Assembly (NCBI GenBank): GCA_021713295.1
Contig: JAKJJU010000029.1
Coordinates: forward strand, 1-36,528
Direction of reading: 5' to 3'
Origin: Thiotrichales bacterium 19S3-11
GTDB lineage: Bacteria; Pseudomonadota; Gammaproteobacteria; Francisellales; Francisellaceae
DNA: 36,528 nt
This document shows, one piece after another, positions 36,356 to 36,528 of this stretch (positions are counted from its first letter, which is position 1; every line of letters begins with the position of its first letter). The position numbers and the translations under genes are program-made. The notes under the pieces are model-generated. The model had not been told where the DNA came from, searched no databases, and worked only from the letters and a program-made list of their open reading frames with translations.

Positions 36356-36528
36356 GAGACTGTTCACCCAACTGTGTCACCCTAAATCTCTAAATTTAAC
36401 CTTCCAGGGAAGTAAATATCGAGCTGTGAAACGGTCATTGCCCAATTTGTTAGTGGCATAGTCCATTTTTTCTTAATTTGTTGGTAAGCACAGTATATGA
36501 GTTTAACCAAAGCACTTTCTGATGTAAA
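36356..36528 (-). mobile_element. End of an IS256-family insertion sequence (cut by window edge)
   Basis: The sequence GAGACTGTTCACCCAACTG (from 36356) looks like the terminal inverted repeat of IS256-family elements, and the transposase C-terminus lies directly inside it. Only the transposase 3' end is in the window. The border at 36356 is an estimate from the repeat, as the other end is not visible. Confidence 0.75.
36382..36528 (-). CDS. IS256-family (mutator-type) transposase, C-terminal part
   Basis: On the minus strand the open frame from the window edge gives 48 residues and then TAG. It contains FTSESALVKLIYCAYQQI and KKWTMPLTNWAMTVSQL, then IYFPGRL, which is the well-known end of IS256/mutator transposases (the K-W-x-x-P-x-x-N-W segment). 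The enzyme uses a DDE centre, which would lie beyond the window. Whether the gene is intact cannot be seen. Confidence 0.9.
   Translation of the reverse strand, partial: FTSESALVKLIYCAYQQIKKKWTMPLTNWAMTVSQLDIYFPGRLNLEI

Noticed and set aside
1-36528. CRISPR arrays, tRNA or rRNA genes
   Set aside because: No regularly spaced direct repeats and no cloverleaf-like or ribosomal sequence was seen on either strand.

Overview
The window looks like a piece of chromosome from an AT-rich, Gram-negative gammaproteobacterium. Evidence seen: KDO (lipopolysaccharide) synthesis, the thrABC and asd pair in gammaproteobacterial form, the HemX/HemY pair, an RND efflux pump and a thiouridine-type sulfur relay. 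A large ankyrin protein, two large proteins I do not recognise and IS200/IS605 and IS256 remnants suggest a host-associated or intracellular lifestyle, as in Francisella/Fastidiosibacter-like or Legionella-like lineages. The lineage is an inference from gene content only.

Layout. 1-180: tail and right end of an IS200/IS605 element. 279-2390: ankyrin-repeat protein. 2399-6272 (minus): gatC-gatA-gatB followed by an acid-phosphatase-like HAD gene, one compact operon. 6376-7010 (minus): two small unknown genes, one resembling a winged helix. 7198-9485: PP-loop sulfurtransferase, TusA-like protein, Trm112-like protein, kdsB. 9546-13300: membrane EAL/degenerate-GGDEF phosphodiesterase and radA. 13317-14480 (minus): cystathionine gamma-synthase/beta-lyase-like PLP enzyme. 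14585-16622: low-molecular-weight tyrosine phosphatase and an EmrB-type MFS exporter. 16619-17710 (minus) and 17813-22507 (plus): asd divergent from thrABC. 22625-24712: 695-residue unknown protein with a serine-rich linker. 24827-28589: sufE-hemD-hemX-hemY. 28671-29105: small secreted cysteine-rich protein. 29112-33218 (minus): RND pump and adaptor. 33341-34240 (minus): LuxR-type regulator, divergent from a 600-residue unknown protein (34514-36316). 36356-36528: one end of an IS256-family element.

How the genes work together. asd and thrABC cover aspartate to threonine, missing only the final branch genes for lysine and methionine; the PLP enzyme would act on the methionine/cysteine branch. 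gatCAB makes Gln-tRNA and/or Asn-tRNA by transamidation. The PP-loop and TusA-like genes probably pass sulfur to tRNA or a cofactor. hemD, hemX and hemY sit together with sufE, linking tetrapyrrole synthesis with sulfur handling for Fe-S clusters.

The most interesting accessory locus is the LuxR regulator facing the 600-residue unknown gene: a perfect 30-bp palindrome lies midway between them, next to the IS256 end. Together with the ankyrin protein and the 695-residue protein, this gives three large lineage-specific proteins placed between housekeeping blocks. No stretch over 300 bases lacks a gene; the longest gap is 34241-34513. I saw no tRNA, rRNA, CRISPR array or convincing GC-rich rho-independent terminator.
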